A DNA stretch of 54,150 bases from positions 1-54,150 of the forward strand of contig NZ_JAFEIF010000054.1 in assembly GCF_017848645.1 (NCBI RefSeq). The letters run 5' to 3'. Positions within the stretch are counted from its first letter, which is position 1; the number at the start of each line of letters is the position of its first letter. The notes under the pieces were generated by a model, which searched no databases, was not told the DNA's origin, and worked only from the letters and a program-made list of their open reading frames with translations. The position numbers and the translations under genes were made by a program. The stretch comes from Limnohabitans sp. (GTDB lineage: Bacteria; Pseudomonadota; Gammaproteobacteria; Burkholderiales; Burkholderiaceae_C). Shown piece by piece: positions 44,857-52,578 of the stretch.

Positions 44857-45825
44857 ATGACCACCCCCCAATTCATCCAGCTGTACCAGCACAACGCCGC
44901 TGCAGTGGCGCAAGAACTCTTGCAGGGCCTGAGTGCCCCGCAGGCCTTCACCTCGCCCAAATACCTGTACGACGCGCTGGGCTCGCGCCTGTTTGAAGCC
45001 ATCACCGAGCTGCCCGAGTACGACCTGACGCGCACCGAGGCGCAACTCATGCGCCTGCACAGCGCCGACATGGCCCAGCATGTGCCTGCAGGCGCTTGCT
45101 GGATCGACCTGGGCGCGGGCAACTGCGAAAAAGCCGGGCGACTGCTGGGGCCGCTGCACGCCGGGCGCTACGTGGCGGTGGACATTTCGGTGGACTTTGT
45201 GCGCCAAGCCCTGGACAGCCTGCAGCGCCAGCACCCGGGCCTGGCCATCGCGGGCCTGGGCACCGACTTTTCGGGCGGTCTGGCATTGCCGGACACCTTG
45301 GGCCTGGACCCAGCGCAGCCGCGCGTGTTGTTTTACCCGGGCTCGAGCATCGGCAACTTCACGCCCGATCAGGCCCTGGGCTTTTTGCAAAGCCTGCACC
45401 GCGCTTGTGGCACGGCCCCGGGCAGCGGTTTGCTGATCGGGGTGGATTTGCTCAAGGACGCGGCCGAATTGGAAGCGGCCTACGACGACGCCTTGGGCGT
45501 GACCGCGGCCTTTGACCTGAATTTGCTGCTGCACATCAACCGCTTGGTGGGCAGCAACTTTGCGGTGCGCGACTGGCGGCATTTGTCGCGCTTCAACGCC
45601 CAGGCATCGCGCGTGGAAATGCACCTGCAGGCCCGTCACGCAGTGCGCGTGCAGTGGCCGGGCGGCGAGCGGCTGTTTGCGGCAGGCGAGACCATCCACA
45701 CCGAAAACGCCTGCAAATGGACGGTGCCGAACTTCGAAGCCTTGCTGCACTCAGCAGGCTTTGCCCAGACCCGCGCTTGGACCGATCCGGCCCAGCGCTT
45801 TGCGGTCTTGTGGGCCACGGCCTGA
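44857..45825 (+). CDS. egtD: EgtD, L-histidine N-alpha-methyltransferase
   Basis: A 322-residue SAM-dependent enzyme. The N-terminal helical region has SPKYLYDALGSRLFEAITELPEYDLTRTE, diagnostic of EgtD; the SAM site is WIDLGAGNCEKA (residues 82-93); and LFYPGSSIGNFTPDQA follows. It trimethylates histidine to hercynine, the precursor of ergothioneine and selenoneine. It is convergent with senA, ending 14 bp from it, and close to senB, so hercynine here probably feeds selenoneine. Confidence 0.94.
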   Translation: MTTPQFIQLYQHNAAAVAQELLQGLSAPQAFTSPKYLYDALGSRLFEAITELPEYDLTRTEAQLMRLHSADMAQHVPAGACWIDLGAGNCEKAGRLLGPLHAGRYVAVDISVDFVRQALDSLQRQHPGLAIAGLGTDFSGGLALPDTLGLDPAQPRVLFYPGSSIGNFTPDQALGFLQSLHRACGTAPGSGLLIGVDLLKDAAELEAAYDDALGVTAAFDLNLLLHINRLVGSNFAVRDWRHLSRFNAQASRVEMHLQARHAVRVQWPGGERLFAAGETIHTENACKWTVPNFEALLHSAGFAQTRAWTDPAQRFAVLWATA

Positions 45826-45838
45826 TGGCACAGAACTT

Positions 45839-47125
45839 TTAAAGCGCCACCGACCGGAAGCCCGCAAAAATGTCGCGCCGCTCGGGCACAAAGAAATTGC
45901 GGTAACGCACATCGACCACGTTGGCCGAAGTGGCGGCGCACGCCCCACGCAGCACGCGGTGGCCGTGCCACCAGGGCGCTGAATAGTCGCGGTAAGGGTG
46001 CACCTCAAAGCCCGGATAGGGCGCAAAGTCACTGGCTGTCCATTCCCACACCTGGCCCCACTCAAAGCCAGGCTGTTGGGCTGCGCATGCCCACTCGGCT
46101 TCGGTGGGCAAGCGCCTGCCCGCCCATTCGCACCAAGCCTGGGCATCGAACGCATTCAGGTGCACCGCCGGGGCCTGCAGGTCAAGCAGCTGCCACTGGC
46201 CAAAACACTGTGCTTGCCAAGTGCCGTCAACGCAACGCACATGGGGCGGCTGCGCATGACCTGTGGCCTGCACAAAAGGCAAGTACCGCGCCCAGGTCAC
46301 GGCGGCAGCGTCAATTTCGAACGCGGCCAGCGCCTGCGTGTGGGCCAGGCGCTCGTTGTCAAAAGCAAAGCCTGGCCCCTGATGGCCCAGCGTGTGAACC
46401 TGCGCAGGCACCAAGATGCCCCCAGAACGACCGGATGGTGAACGACCTGATGGTGTTGGTGCAGCCGCATCACCGGATGCGGCTGCGCGCCAACACAAGG
46501 CTGGTGGCAAATCCAGCCCCAGACCTTGCGCCATGTAGACCGAAGCTTCGTTGTGCATGTCTTCATGCTGCAGCGCCAAGCGCCAAAAATACAGCGCTTC
46601 GTCGCTCGCGCCCGGACCGGCCGCCAGGGCGGCTTGCAGGTGGTTCAGGCTGCGCTGCAGCACCTGCGCCAAATAAGCCTGAGTGCCGGCCAGATCGGGC
46701 AACGGCAGCGCCCAGCGGCTGTCGTGGGCGACTTCGCTGGAGTTGTAGAGCGCATCGGCATCGGGCAACAGCGAGGCGTCAAAGTCCGCGCCACTGCTGG
46801 CACTGCGCGTGCCCAGGTGGCGCTGGCGGTTGCGCACCGTCCACCACTCCTGAAACCAGGCGATGTGGCCCCACTCCCACAGCGGTGGGTTCATGCCCGG
46901 CAAGGGCGGCACCGACAAATCGGGCAAGGCGTTTTGCCAAGCCTGCATCAGGCCCAGCGTGCGCTCGCGGGTGCGTTGCAGGGCCTGGGCCAAATCCGCC
47001 GCACTGGCCGTGCGCACGGCGCTGTGCACAGGCCCCAGGCACGCTGGGAAAGACCCTTCAAAATGCCCACCCAAAGAGGCATTGAGAGCGGCCTGCCCTG
47101 CCCCCGCTGTGCGACTGCCATTCAT
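45839..47125 (-). CDS. senA: SenA, selenoneine synthase (EgtB homologue)
   Basis: A 428-residue non-haem iron enzyme. An N-terminal DinB-like helical domain carries the iron ligands H87 (WEWGHIAWFQEWW) and H187-x3-H191-x-E193 (LALQHEDMHNE); a formylglycine-generating-type lectin fold follows from about residue 235 (AFDAQAWCEWAGRRLPTEAEWACAA...RGACAATSANVVDVRYRNFFVPERRDIFAGFR). EgtB proteins make ergothioneine from gamma-glutamylcysteine; SenA uses a selenosugar. Divergence from senB, 13 bp away, makes SenA the better call. The start MNGSRTAG is chosen; an ATG at 47140 is possible. Confidence 0.87.
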   Translation of the reverse strand: MNGSRTAGAGQAALNASLGGHFEGSFPACLGPVHSAVRTASAADLAQALQRTRERTLGLMQAWQNALPDLSVPPLPGMNPPLWEWGHIAWFQEWWTVRNRQRHLGTRSASSGADFDASLLPDADALYNSSEVAHDSRWALPLPDLAGTQAYLAQVLQRSLNHLQAALAAGPGASDEALYFWRLALQHEDMHNEASVYMAQGLGLDLPPALCWRAAASGDAAAPTPSGRSPSGRSGGILVPAQVHTLGHQGPGFAFDNERLAHTQALAAFEIDAAAVTWARYLPFVQATGHAQPPHVRCVDGTWQAQCFGQWQLLDLQAPAVHLNAFDAQAWCEWAGRRLPTEAEWACAAQQPGFEWGQVWEWTASDFAPYPGFEVHPYRDYSAPWWHGHRVLRGACAATSANVVDVRYRNFFVPERRDIFAGFRSVAL

Positions 47126-47126
47126 G

Positions 47127-47132
47127 TATAAA
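47127..47132 (+). promoter_or_regulatory. TATAAA hexamer 6 bp before senB
   Basis: TATAAA, CCGTCC, ATG at 47139. The senA ATG is at 47125 on the other strand, so the senB -10 sits within the 13-bp spacer, and its complement TTTATA directly precedes senA. Confidence 0.5.
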
Positions 47133-47138
47133 CCGTCC

Positions 47139-48101
47139 ATGCAAAAACTTCGAGTGGTGATTGTCAGCCCTGCCTTGGCCGACGCCAACAACGGCAATTG
47201 GCAAACCGCCCGGCGCTGGCAACAGCTCTTGTCTGCGCATTCTGCCCGCATCGTGCGCCAGTGGCCCGACGCGCAGGCAGATGATGACGATGTCATGCTG
47301 GCCCTGCACGCCCGCCGCTCAGCCGACTCGGTGCAGGCCTGGCACGCACGGCATGGCCAGCGCGGCCTGGGCGTGGTGCTGACCGGCACCGACCTGTACC
47401 GCGACATCGCGCACGACCCGCAGGCGCAGCGCTCGCTGGCCTTGGCGCATTCGCTGGTGGTCTTGCAAGGCCTGGGCGTGAAAAGCCTGCCACCCCAGCA
47501 CCAATCCAAAGCCCGCGTGATTTTTCAGTCGACCGGCACACGCCAGACCCTGCCCAAAACCCCGCGCCACTTGCGGGTGGTCATGGTGGGCCATTTGCGC
47601 GAAGAAAAAGACCCGCAGACCCTGATGGCCGCCGCGCGATTGTTGCCGCCAGACGCGGGCGTGTTCATCGACCACATTGGCGCGCCGCTCGATGCGGCGC
47701 TGGGCCAAGCCGCACAGGCCACGCAGGCGCAGTGCCCGCATTACCGCTGGCTGGGGGCGCTGCCGCATGCCCCCACCCTGCAGCGCATCCAGCGCGCGCA
47801 CCTGCTGGTGCACTGCAGCCGCATGGAAGGCGGCGCGCATGTGCTGATGGAGGCGGTGTGCAGCGGCACGCCCGTGCTGGCCTCGCGCATCGACGGCAAT
47901 GTGGGCCTGCTGGGCGAGGATTACGCGGGCTACTTCGAGCCCGGTGATGCGCACGCATTGGCCCAAGCCTTGTTGGCGCTGCGCTCGAATGTGCCAGCGC
48001 TGGCGCAGCTCCAGGCCCAGTGCGCTGCGCGTGCCCCTTTGTTTGCGCCGGCCGCCGAGCGCGCCGCTTTGCACCGCTGGGTGCAAGACCTGAGCCGCTG
48101 A
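47139..48101 (+). CDS. senB: SenB, selenosugar synthase (glycosyltransferase)
   Basis: A 320-residue GT-B-fold glycosyltransferase. The start RVVIVSPALADANNGNWQTARRW is the hallmark of the SenB family (TIGR04348), followed by a second domain (LRVVMVGHLREEKDPQTLMAAARLLP) and the donor-site motif HCSRMEGGAHVLMEAVCSGTPVLASRIDGNVGLLGEDYAGYFEPGD. SenB joins selenophosphate to a UDP-sugar, making the carbon-selenium bond used by SenA. SenC, the SelD-like selenophosphate synthase, is not in the window and must be supplied from elsewhere. It is leaderless by sequence. Confidence 0.92.
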   Translation: MQKLRVVIVSPALADANNGNWQTARRWQQLLSAHSARIVRQWPDAQADDDDVMLALHARRSADSVQAWHARHGQRGLGVVLTGTDLYRDIAHDPQAQRSLALAHSLVVLQGLGVKSLPPQHQSKARVIFQSTGTRQTLPKTPRHLRVVMVGHLREEKDPQTLMAAARLLPPDAGVFIDHIGAPLDAALGQAAQATQAQCPHYRWLGALPHAPTLQRIQRAHLLVHCSRMEGGAHVLMEAVCSGTPVLASRIDGNVGLLGEDYAGYFEPGDAHALAQALLALRSNVPALAQLQAQCAARAPLFAPAAERAALHRWVQDLSR

Positions 48102-48106
48102 GCCGC

Positions 48107-48952
48107 TCAGCGCCTCAGCACCGACAGCCATTGCGCCTGCTCGGGCGTGAGCGCCGTGTCGGGCGTGAGCATGGCACTGGCCAGGGCCTGGCGGATGGCC
48201 GGGTCCGGCTCGGGCAGGGGTTGCGACAGCAAGGCGTCGAGCACCTGCGCGGCTTTGCCCAGGGTTTGGCCATAGAGCTCAAAAATACCGGCCACGCTGA
48301 CGTGCTGCGTGGGGTCCTCCAGCCAGCAGTCGTAGTCGGTGACCAGGCCCACGGTGGCGTAGGCCATCTGGGCTTCGCGGGCCAAGAAGACCTCGGGCAC
48401 ATTGGTCATGCCCACCAGGTGGCAACCGACTTGGCGCAGAAAATGGCTTTCGGCCTGTGTGCCCAGGCGCGGGCCCTCCACGCAGCCGTAAGTCAGGCCC
48501 CGGTGCACCGACAGGCCGCAGCGCTGCGCAGCCTGCGAAACCGCATCGACCAGCCCCGCACCAACGGGCTTGGCGGTGGACACATGGGCGGCCACGCCTT
48601 GGCCAAAGAAGGTGCGTTCGCGCTGGCCACGGGTCCAGTCAAAGTACTGCTCGGGCATGGCCATGTCGCCGGGCTTGACCGCCAGGCTCAAGCTGCCCAC
48701 AGCCGAAAACCCGAGCAACTGCGTGGCCCCGGCCTGCTTGAGCGCAAAGATGTTGGCGCGGTAATTCACCTCGTGCGGCAGCAAGCGGTGGCCGCTGCCG
48801 TGGCGCGCCAAAAACAGCACCTCTTGGTCGTGGTACTGACCGCGCAGCACCTCGCCCGAGGCCTGCCCAAAAGGCGTGGTGTCCGCAATGCGCTGCGTGA
48901 TGCGCAAGCCAGGAAGTTCGTAGAGGCCAGTGCCTCCGATGATCGCCAACAT
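48107..48952 (-). CDS. MTA phosphorylase-like purine nucleoside phosphorylase in the ars-sugar operon
   Basis: A 281-residue phosphorylase. The phosphate loop is AIIGGTGLYEL; then FLARHGSGHRLLPHEVNYRANIFALKQAGAT and GMTNVPEVFLAREAQMAYATVGLVTDYDCW. The base-site pair D206 and D208 (DYD) is that of 6-aminopurine-specific MTA phosphorylases, not 6-oxopurine enzymes. Ordinarily it converts methylthioadenosine to adenine and methylthioribose 1-phosphate. As last gene of an operon starting with arsS, it more likely phosphorolyses 5'-deoxy-5'-dimethylarsinoyl-adenosine, a near analogue of MTA. GGAGA precedes the ATG. The two functions are not exclusive. Confidence 0.85.
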   Translation of the reverse strand: MLAIIGGTGLYELPGLRITQRIADTTPFGQASGEVLRGQYHDQEVLFLARHGSGHRLLPHEVNYRANIFALKQAGATQLLGFSAVGSLSLAVKPGDMAMPEQYFDWTRGQRERTFFGQGVAAHVSTAKPVGAGLVDAVSQAAQRCGLSVHRGLTYGCVEGPRLGTQAESHFLRQVGCHLVGMTNVPEVFLAREAQMAYATVGLVTDYDCWLEDPTQHVSVAGIFELYGQTLGKAAQVLDALLSQPLPEPDPAIRQALASAMLTPDTALTPEQAQWLSVLRR

Positions 48953-48954
48953 GC

Positions 48955-49923
48955 TCAAGTCTCCCAACGAATGACATCGGCTTCACGGTAGGCCGGGCCT
49001 GCCGCGATGCGCGAAAAATAAGACGCGTGTGCGTCGGAACCCTCGGGCCACTGCTGCAAAAAGCGCGCTTGCGCGGGTGCGGCAGGGGTCTCGATGGCGA
49101 TGGCTTCGAAGTGCAGGCCGTGGGCTTGCACCGTGCAGCGGCGCTGCGGTCCTGCAAAAGGCACCGTCGCGATGCGCGTGAGCAAGCCCGCCGCATCACC
49201 TTGGAAATTGGGCATGCCCGCCGCACCGTTGTTGAGCACCCAGGCGCTGCGGGTGCGGCCGGGGACGCTGAACTGCTGAAACACCGGCAAGCAGGTGTGT
49301 GTGCTGGCAAAGACGTCCACTTGCGCCCGCTCGAACCAGCGCCGCACCAAGGGCAGGTGTTCGGGGTCGCGCAGGTGTTCTTGGGCGAAGCCCCAGCCGG
49401 CCAAGGACTGCGCGTCGCCGTGCACCAGACCCACACGCACATCGCCCACCTGCGCCACGCGCCACATGGGCAAAGTGGCCAGCTGGGCGCGCTGCTCTGG
49501 CGTGGTGGCCGTGCGCAATTGGTTCAGGATGCGGTTGGAGCGCGAGACCACGTCCTGCCCCACCCAGTCGGGGTAGGCGCAGCCGCAACCGGCCTCGGGG
49601 TCGGGGTCGTCTTCGGCCAATTCGGTCTCGACGTTGCCGCGCAGGGCCACATGCGACAAGACCACCGCTTGCACCCGCGCAAAGATGGCCGGGTCGATGT
49701 CGAACCAATGAAAGTCGCCATTGAACACCAGGCGCTTGCGGCCAGGCTCTTGTTCAAACAGGCGCAGCACCTCGTGCAGCGCCAACTCGTTGCCATACAG
49801 GCCGCCCACCACGTACAGCGTGTCTAGACCGCTCAGCACGGGGTCGGGGGCCGAATTGAAAACATCGGGGCCGTATTGGTAATGCAGCGGGCAGCTGCGG
49901 CCAGCTTGGGTTTCTGGGTTCAT
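48955..49923 (-). CDS. Variant calcineurin-like metallophosphatase in the ars-sugar operon
   Basis: A 322-residue protein. The metallophosphoesterase motifs are recognisable but altered: VVGGLYGNELAL (for D.HGN), NGDFHWFD (GD...D), LRGNVE (GNH/E), LVHGDAQS and STHTCLPVF (GHTH). A cysteine pair occurs in EAGCGCAYPDWVG. Metal-dependent phosphatase activity is probable. Its place between phnC2 and the phosphorylase gene, 2 bp before the latter, suggests it dephosphorylates a sugar phosphate in arsenosugar formation. The start at 49923 is the last ATG before the homology. Confidence 0.75.
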   Translation of the reverse strand: MNPETQAGRSCPLHYQYGPDVFNSAPDPVLSGLDTLYVVGGLYGNELALHEVLRLFEQEPGRKRLVFNGDFHWFDIDPAIFARVQAVVLSHVALRGNVETELAEDDPDPEAGCGCAYPDWVGQDVVSRSNRILNQLRTATTPEQRAQLATLPMWRVAQVGDVRVGLVHGDAQSLAGWGFAQEHLRDPEHLPLVRRWFERAQVDVFASTHTCLPVFQQFSVPGRTRSAWVLNNGAAGMPNFQGDAAGLLTRIATVPFAGPQRRCTVQAHGLHFEAIAIETPAAPAQARFLQQWPEGSDAHASYFSRIAAGPAYREADVIRWET

Positions 49924-49951
49924 GGGCTGAAGGGTTGAAGGTTTCACGGGT

Positions 49952-50752
49952 TCATGGATTTTGCAATGCAACAGCTTCTGGGTGGGCAGGGGACTGGGAG
50001 AACAGCTCGGCCATGCGCGGGCCATCGGCTTGCTGCACCGGCAGATCGAGCACCACGCGGCCTTGCGACAAGCCCACCACGCGGTCGGCCAGGATGGGCA
50101 GAAGGTCCATTTGGTGCACCACGCTGATGAGGGTCAGGCCTTCGGCCATGGCGCGCAGCGCGTGGCAGGCTTCGATGGTCGCGCGCGGGTCCAGCGCCGA
50201 AGTCGGTTCGTCGGCCAGAATGATGCGCGGGCGCTGCAAACGCAGGCGCGCCAGGCTGACCTTTTGTTTTTCGCCGCCCGAGAGCCGGTCGGCGCGCACC
50301 TGGGCGCGGTCGGCCAAGCCCATCTCGTGCAGCGCCGCGTGGGCCTGGTCCAACAGGTCTTGCGGGTACAGCCGTGTCCAGCTGCGCCAGGCGGGCATGG
50401 CGGGTGCGCGGGCCAAAGCGCCCAGCACCACGTTCTCCAGGGCGGTCAGGCGCGGCACCAGGTGCAGGCCTTGCATGACCTGACCCACGTCGCGGCGCAC
50501 TTGCCGCCAATCTTGGGCACTGGGCGCGGGCCGCACGTCGGGGCCCAGGGCCTGCCCCAGCACCGAGACCGCACCCGAGCTGGCGCGCACAAAACCGCCC
50601 AGCACGCGCAGCAAACTGCTTTTGCCCGCGCCATTGGGGCCGACCAGTGCCACGCGCTCGCCCGCCTCGATGCGCAGCTCGGCGATGTCGAGCAAGCGGC
50701 GTTGGCCCACGCGCCACTGCAGCTGCTGAAGGTGGATGGCGGCCTGAGGCAT
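49952..50752 (-). CDS. PhnC-type ABC ATP-binding protein of importer 2
   Basis: A 266-residue ATPase with Walker A GPNGAGKS (38-45), signature LSGGEKQKVSLARL, Walker B IILADEPTSALD and switch histidine SVVHQMD. It is clearly related to but distinct from PhnC1. It follows phnE2 by 8 bp. The N-terminus lacks extensions. Confidence 0.88.
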   Translation of the reverse strand: MPQAAIHLQQLQWRVGQRRLLDIAELRIEAGERVALVGPNGAGKSSLLRVLGGFVRASSGAVSVLGQALGPDVRPAPSAQDWRQVRRDVGQVMQGLHLVPRLTALENVVLGALARAPAMPAWRSWTRLYPQDLLDQAHAALHEMGLADRAQVRADRLSGGEKQKVSLARLRLQRPRIILADEPTSALDPRATIEACHALRAMAEGLTLISVVHQMDLLPILADRVVGLSQGRVVLDLPVQQADGPRMAELFSQSPAHPEAVALQNP

Positions 50753-50760
50753 GTGCGCGC

Positions 50761-51654
50761 TCACAACAGAGCCTGCCGGATGCGGCGCGAGACGGCATCG
50801 AACACGGTGACCAAGGCGATCACCACCAACACAATCGTGGCCAAACGGTCCCACTGAAACAGGCTGGCGGCTTCGGAAATCAACAGGCCCAGACCGCCCG
50901 CGCCAATCAAGCCCAGCACGGTGGAGTCGCGGATGTTGAACTCCCACAGGTACAGGTGGTTGCTCACGAATTGCGGCAAGACCGAAGGCCACACCGCACT
51001 GAAAAACACCTGCGGTCCGCTGGCCCCGGTGGCGCGCACCGCGTCAATGGCGCCCATGTCCAGGGTCTCGATGCTCTCGGCGTACAACTTGCCGTAGGTG
51101 CCCATGGAATGCAAGGCAATCGCCAAGATCCCGGCCATGGGCCCCAGGCCCACAATGCCCACCAGCACCAGACCAAAAACCAGTGTGTGGATGGCGCGCG
51201 ACACGCCCAACACCGAAGACGCGGCCTGCGCCAGCCAGCGCGGGGCCTTGAGGTTGCGCGCCGACAGCAGCCCCAAAGGCAAGGCCAGCAACGCGGCCAG
51301 CAAGGAGCCCAGCGTGGCGATCTGAAAGGTGGTCCAGGTGGCGCGGCCCAGGGCTTGCACAAAGGCCCACTCCACCGCTTGGCGGTTTTCGGTGCGCAGC
51401 AAAGTGCCGTCTTCGCTGCGGTACTCCAGCCGCTCGGGGCCGAACCAAATGTCCAGAAAACTGGGCCGCGCAAACTCACCCACCGACTTGAGCAGGTTGT
51501 CCCACGGGTTGCGCCCCCAACTGAGGTCGCCCGCCCACACCAGGCCCAGCCCGCAGGCCAGCACCACGGCGGCGTAGGCCAACACCAGCACGGCAAAGCC
51601 CAGGCGGTGAGAGGCCGCCAGGCGTTTGTCTGCGAATGCGCGCACCAACACCAT
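50761..51654 (-). CDS. PhnE-type ABC permease of importer 2
   Basis: A 297-residue permease. A periplasmic loop of about 70 residues (residues 45-115) follows the first helix; then ALGRATWTTFQIATLGSLLAALLALPLGLLSARNLKAPRW, SVLGVSRAIHTLVFGLVLVGIVGLGPMAGILAIALHSMGTYGKLYAES and LWEFNIRDSTVLGLIGAGGLGLLI. Only one permease gene is present, so it would act as a homodimer, unlike importer 1. Its ATG overlaps the phnD2 stop by one base. Confidence 0.88.
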   Translation of the reverse strand: MVLVRAFADKRLAASHRLGFAVLVLAYAAVVLACGLGLVWAGDLSWGRNPWDNLLKSVGEFARPSFLDIWFGPERLEYRSEDGTLLRTENRQAVEWAFVQALGRATWTTFQIATLGSLLAALLALPLGLLSARNLKAPRWLAQAASSVLGVSRAIHTLVFGLVLVGIVGLGPMAGILAIALHSMGTYGKLYAESIETLDMGAIDAVRATGASGPQVFFSAVWPSVLPQFVSNHLYLWEFNIRDSTVLGLIGAGGLGLLISEAASLFQWDRLATIVLVVIALVTVFDAVSRRIRQALL

Positions 51655-52556
51655 CAGGACTTGGGCCTCAAGGTGCCGGTGGCCAATCCCGCGTCACGGA
51701 TGGGCTTGTAGAACGTGTTGTCCGAATTGACAAAGCCGGTGTAATGGGCCGGCAGCAGCTGGGGCTGGGTTTTGAGCAAGGGGCCGATCTCGGCCACGGC
51801 TTGCTGCAGGCGCTGCACAAAAGCCTTGTCTTTGAACAAAGGCGCGCTCACGGCCAACGCGTCGTTGGGCAAGGGCGGCGACTGCCAGATCACCTTGCTG
51901 CGCTCGGCCCGGATCATGCCTTGGTCGATCATGGCCGTTCGGTTGCGGTTGTAATCGGCCCCGGCGTCGATTTGCCCAGCGGTCACCTGCATCTGAATGG
52001 CCTGGTGCTTGGTGTAGAGCACGCGCGAAAAATGCTTTTCCGGCTCAATGCCTTGCTGCATGAAGAAGTGCAGCGGGACCAAATAACCCGAGGTGGAGCC
52101 CTTGTCGCCAAAGGCGAAGGTGCGGCCTTTGCCTTTGGGGCCCAACAGGTCTTGCACACTGTTCAAGCCCGAATCGGGGTGGGTGACGATCATGCCGAAA
52201 TACTCGGGTTTGCCTTGGTAGAGGATGGTGGAAACCACTTGCGCATCGGCCATCTGGTTGGCCAGCACATAGCCCCAAGGCCCCATCAGGGCGATGTCGG
52301 TTTCGCCATTGGCCAGGCTTTTGGCCAGGCCTTCCCAGCTGTCCACGGTGCGCAAACGCACCTCACGGCCCAAGCGCTGCGACAGGTGCTGTGCCAAGGG
52401 GCGGTAGGTGGCGTCGTTTTTCTCGCGGTCGGGCTGGAACATGCCCACCCCGAACACCAAAGGCTTGCCCTGCGCCCAGGCGCTGGGGCTGACCAGCACA
52501 CCCGCCAGCATGCTGGCGCTGGCCAGCTGGAGCCAAGATCGGCGAAACAACTTCAT
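51654..52556 (-). CDS. PhnD-like substrate-binding protein of importer 2
   Basis: A 300-residue periplasmic protein with signal peptide ending PSAWAQ. The mature part starts GKPLVFGVGMFQPDREKNDATYRPLAQHLSQRLGREVRLRTVDSWEGLAKSLANGETDIALMGPWGYVLA, a PhnD/PtxB-type fold. The anion pocket is expected near FGDKGSTSGYLVPLHFF and YTKHQAIQMQVTAGQIDAGADYNRNR. Known relatives bind phosphonate, phosphite or arsenite. As part of the arsS operon, an arsenic oxyanion, methylarsenical or an arsenosugar precursor is a fair guess. No direct evidence for the ligand. Confidence 0.85.
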   Translation of the reverse strand: MKLFRRSWLQLASASMLAGVLVSPSAWAQGKPLVFGVGMFQPDREKNDATYRPLAQHLSQRLGREVRLRTVDSWEGLAKSLANGETDIALMGPWGYVLANQMADAQVVSTILYQGKPEYFGMIVTHPDSGLNSVQDLLGPKGKGRTFAFGDKGSTSGYLVPLHFFMQQGIEPEKHFSRVLYTKHQAIQMQVTAGQIDAGADYNRNRTAMIDQGMIRAERSKVIWQSPPLPNDALAVSAPLFKDKAFVQRLQQAVAEIGPLLKTQPQLLPAHYTGFVNSDNTFYKPIRDAGLATGTLRPKS

Positions 52557-52578
52557 ACACAAATTCCCAATTGAAAAT

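Noticed and set aside
44857..48101. Simple ergothioneine (egtB/egtD) cluster
   Set aside because: The partner glycosyltransferase has the SenB signature and no egtA or egtC is present, so selenoneine fits better; making both compounds is still possible.
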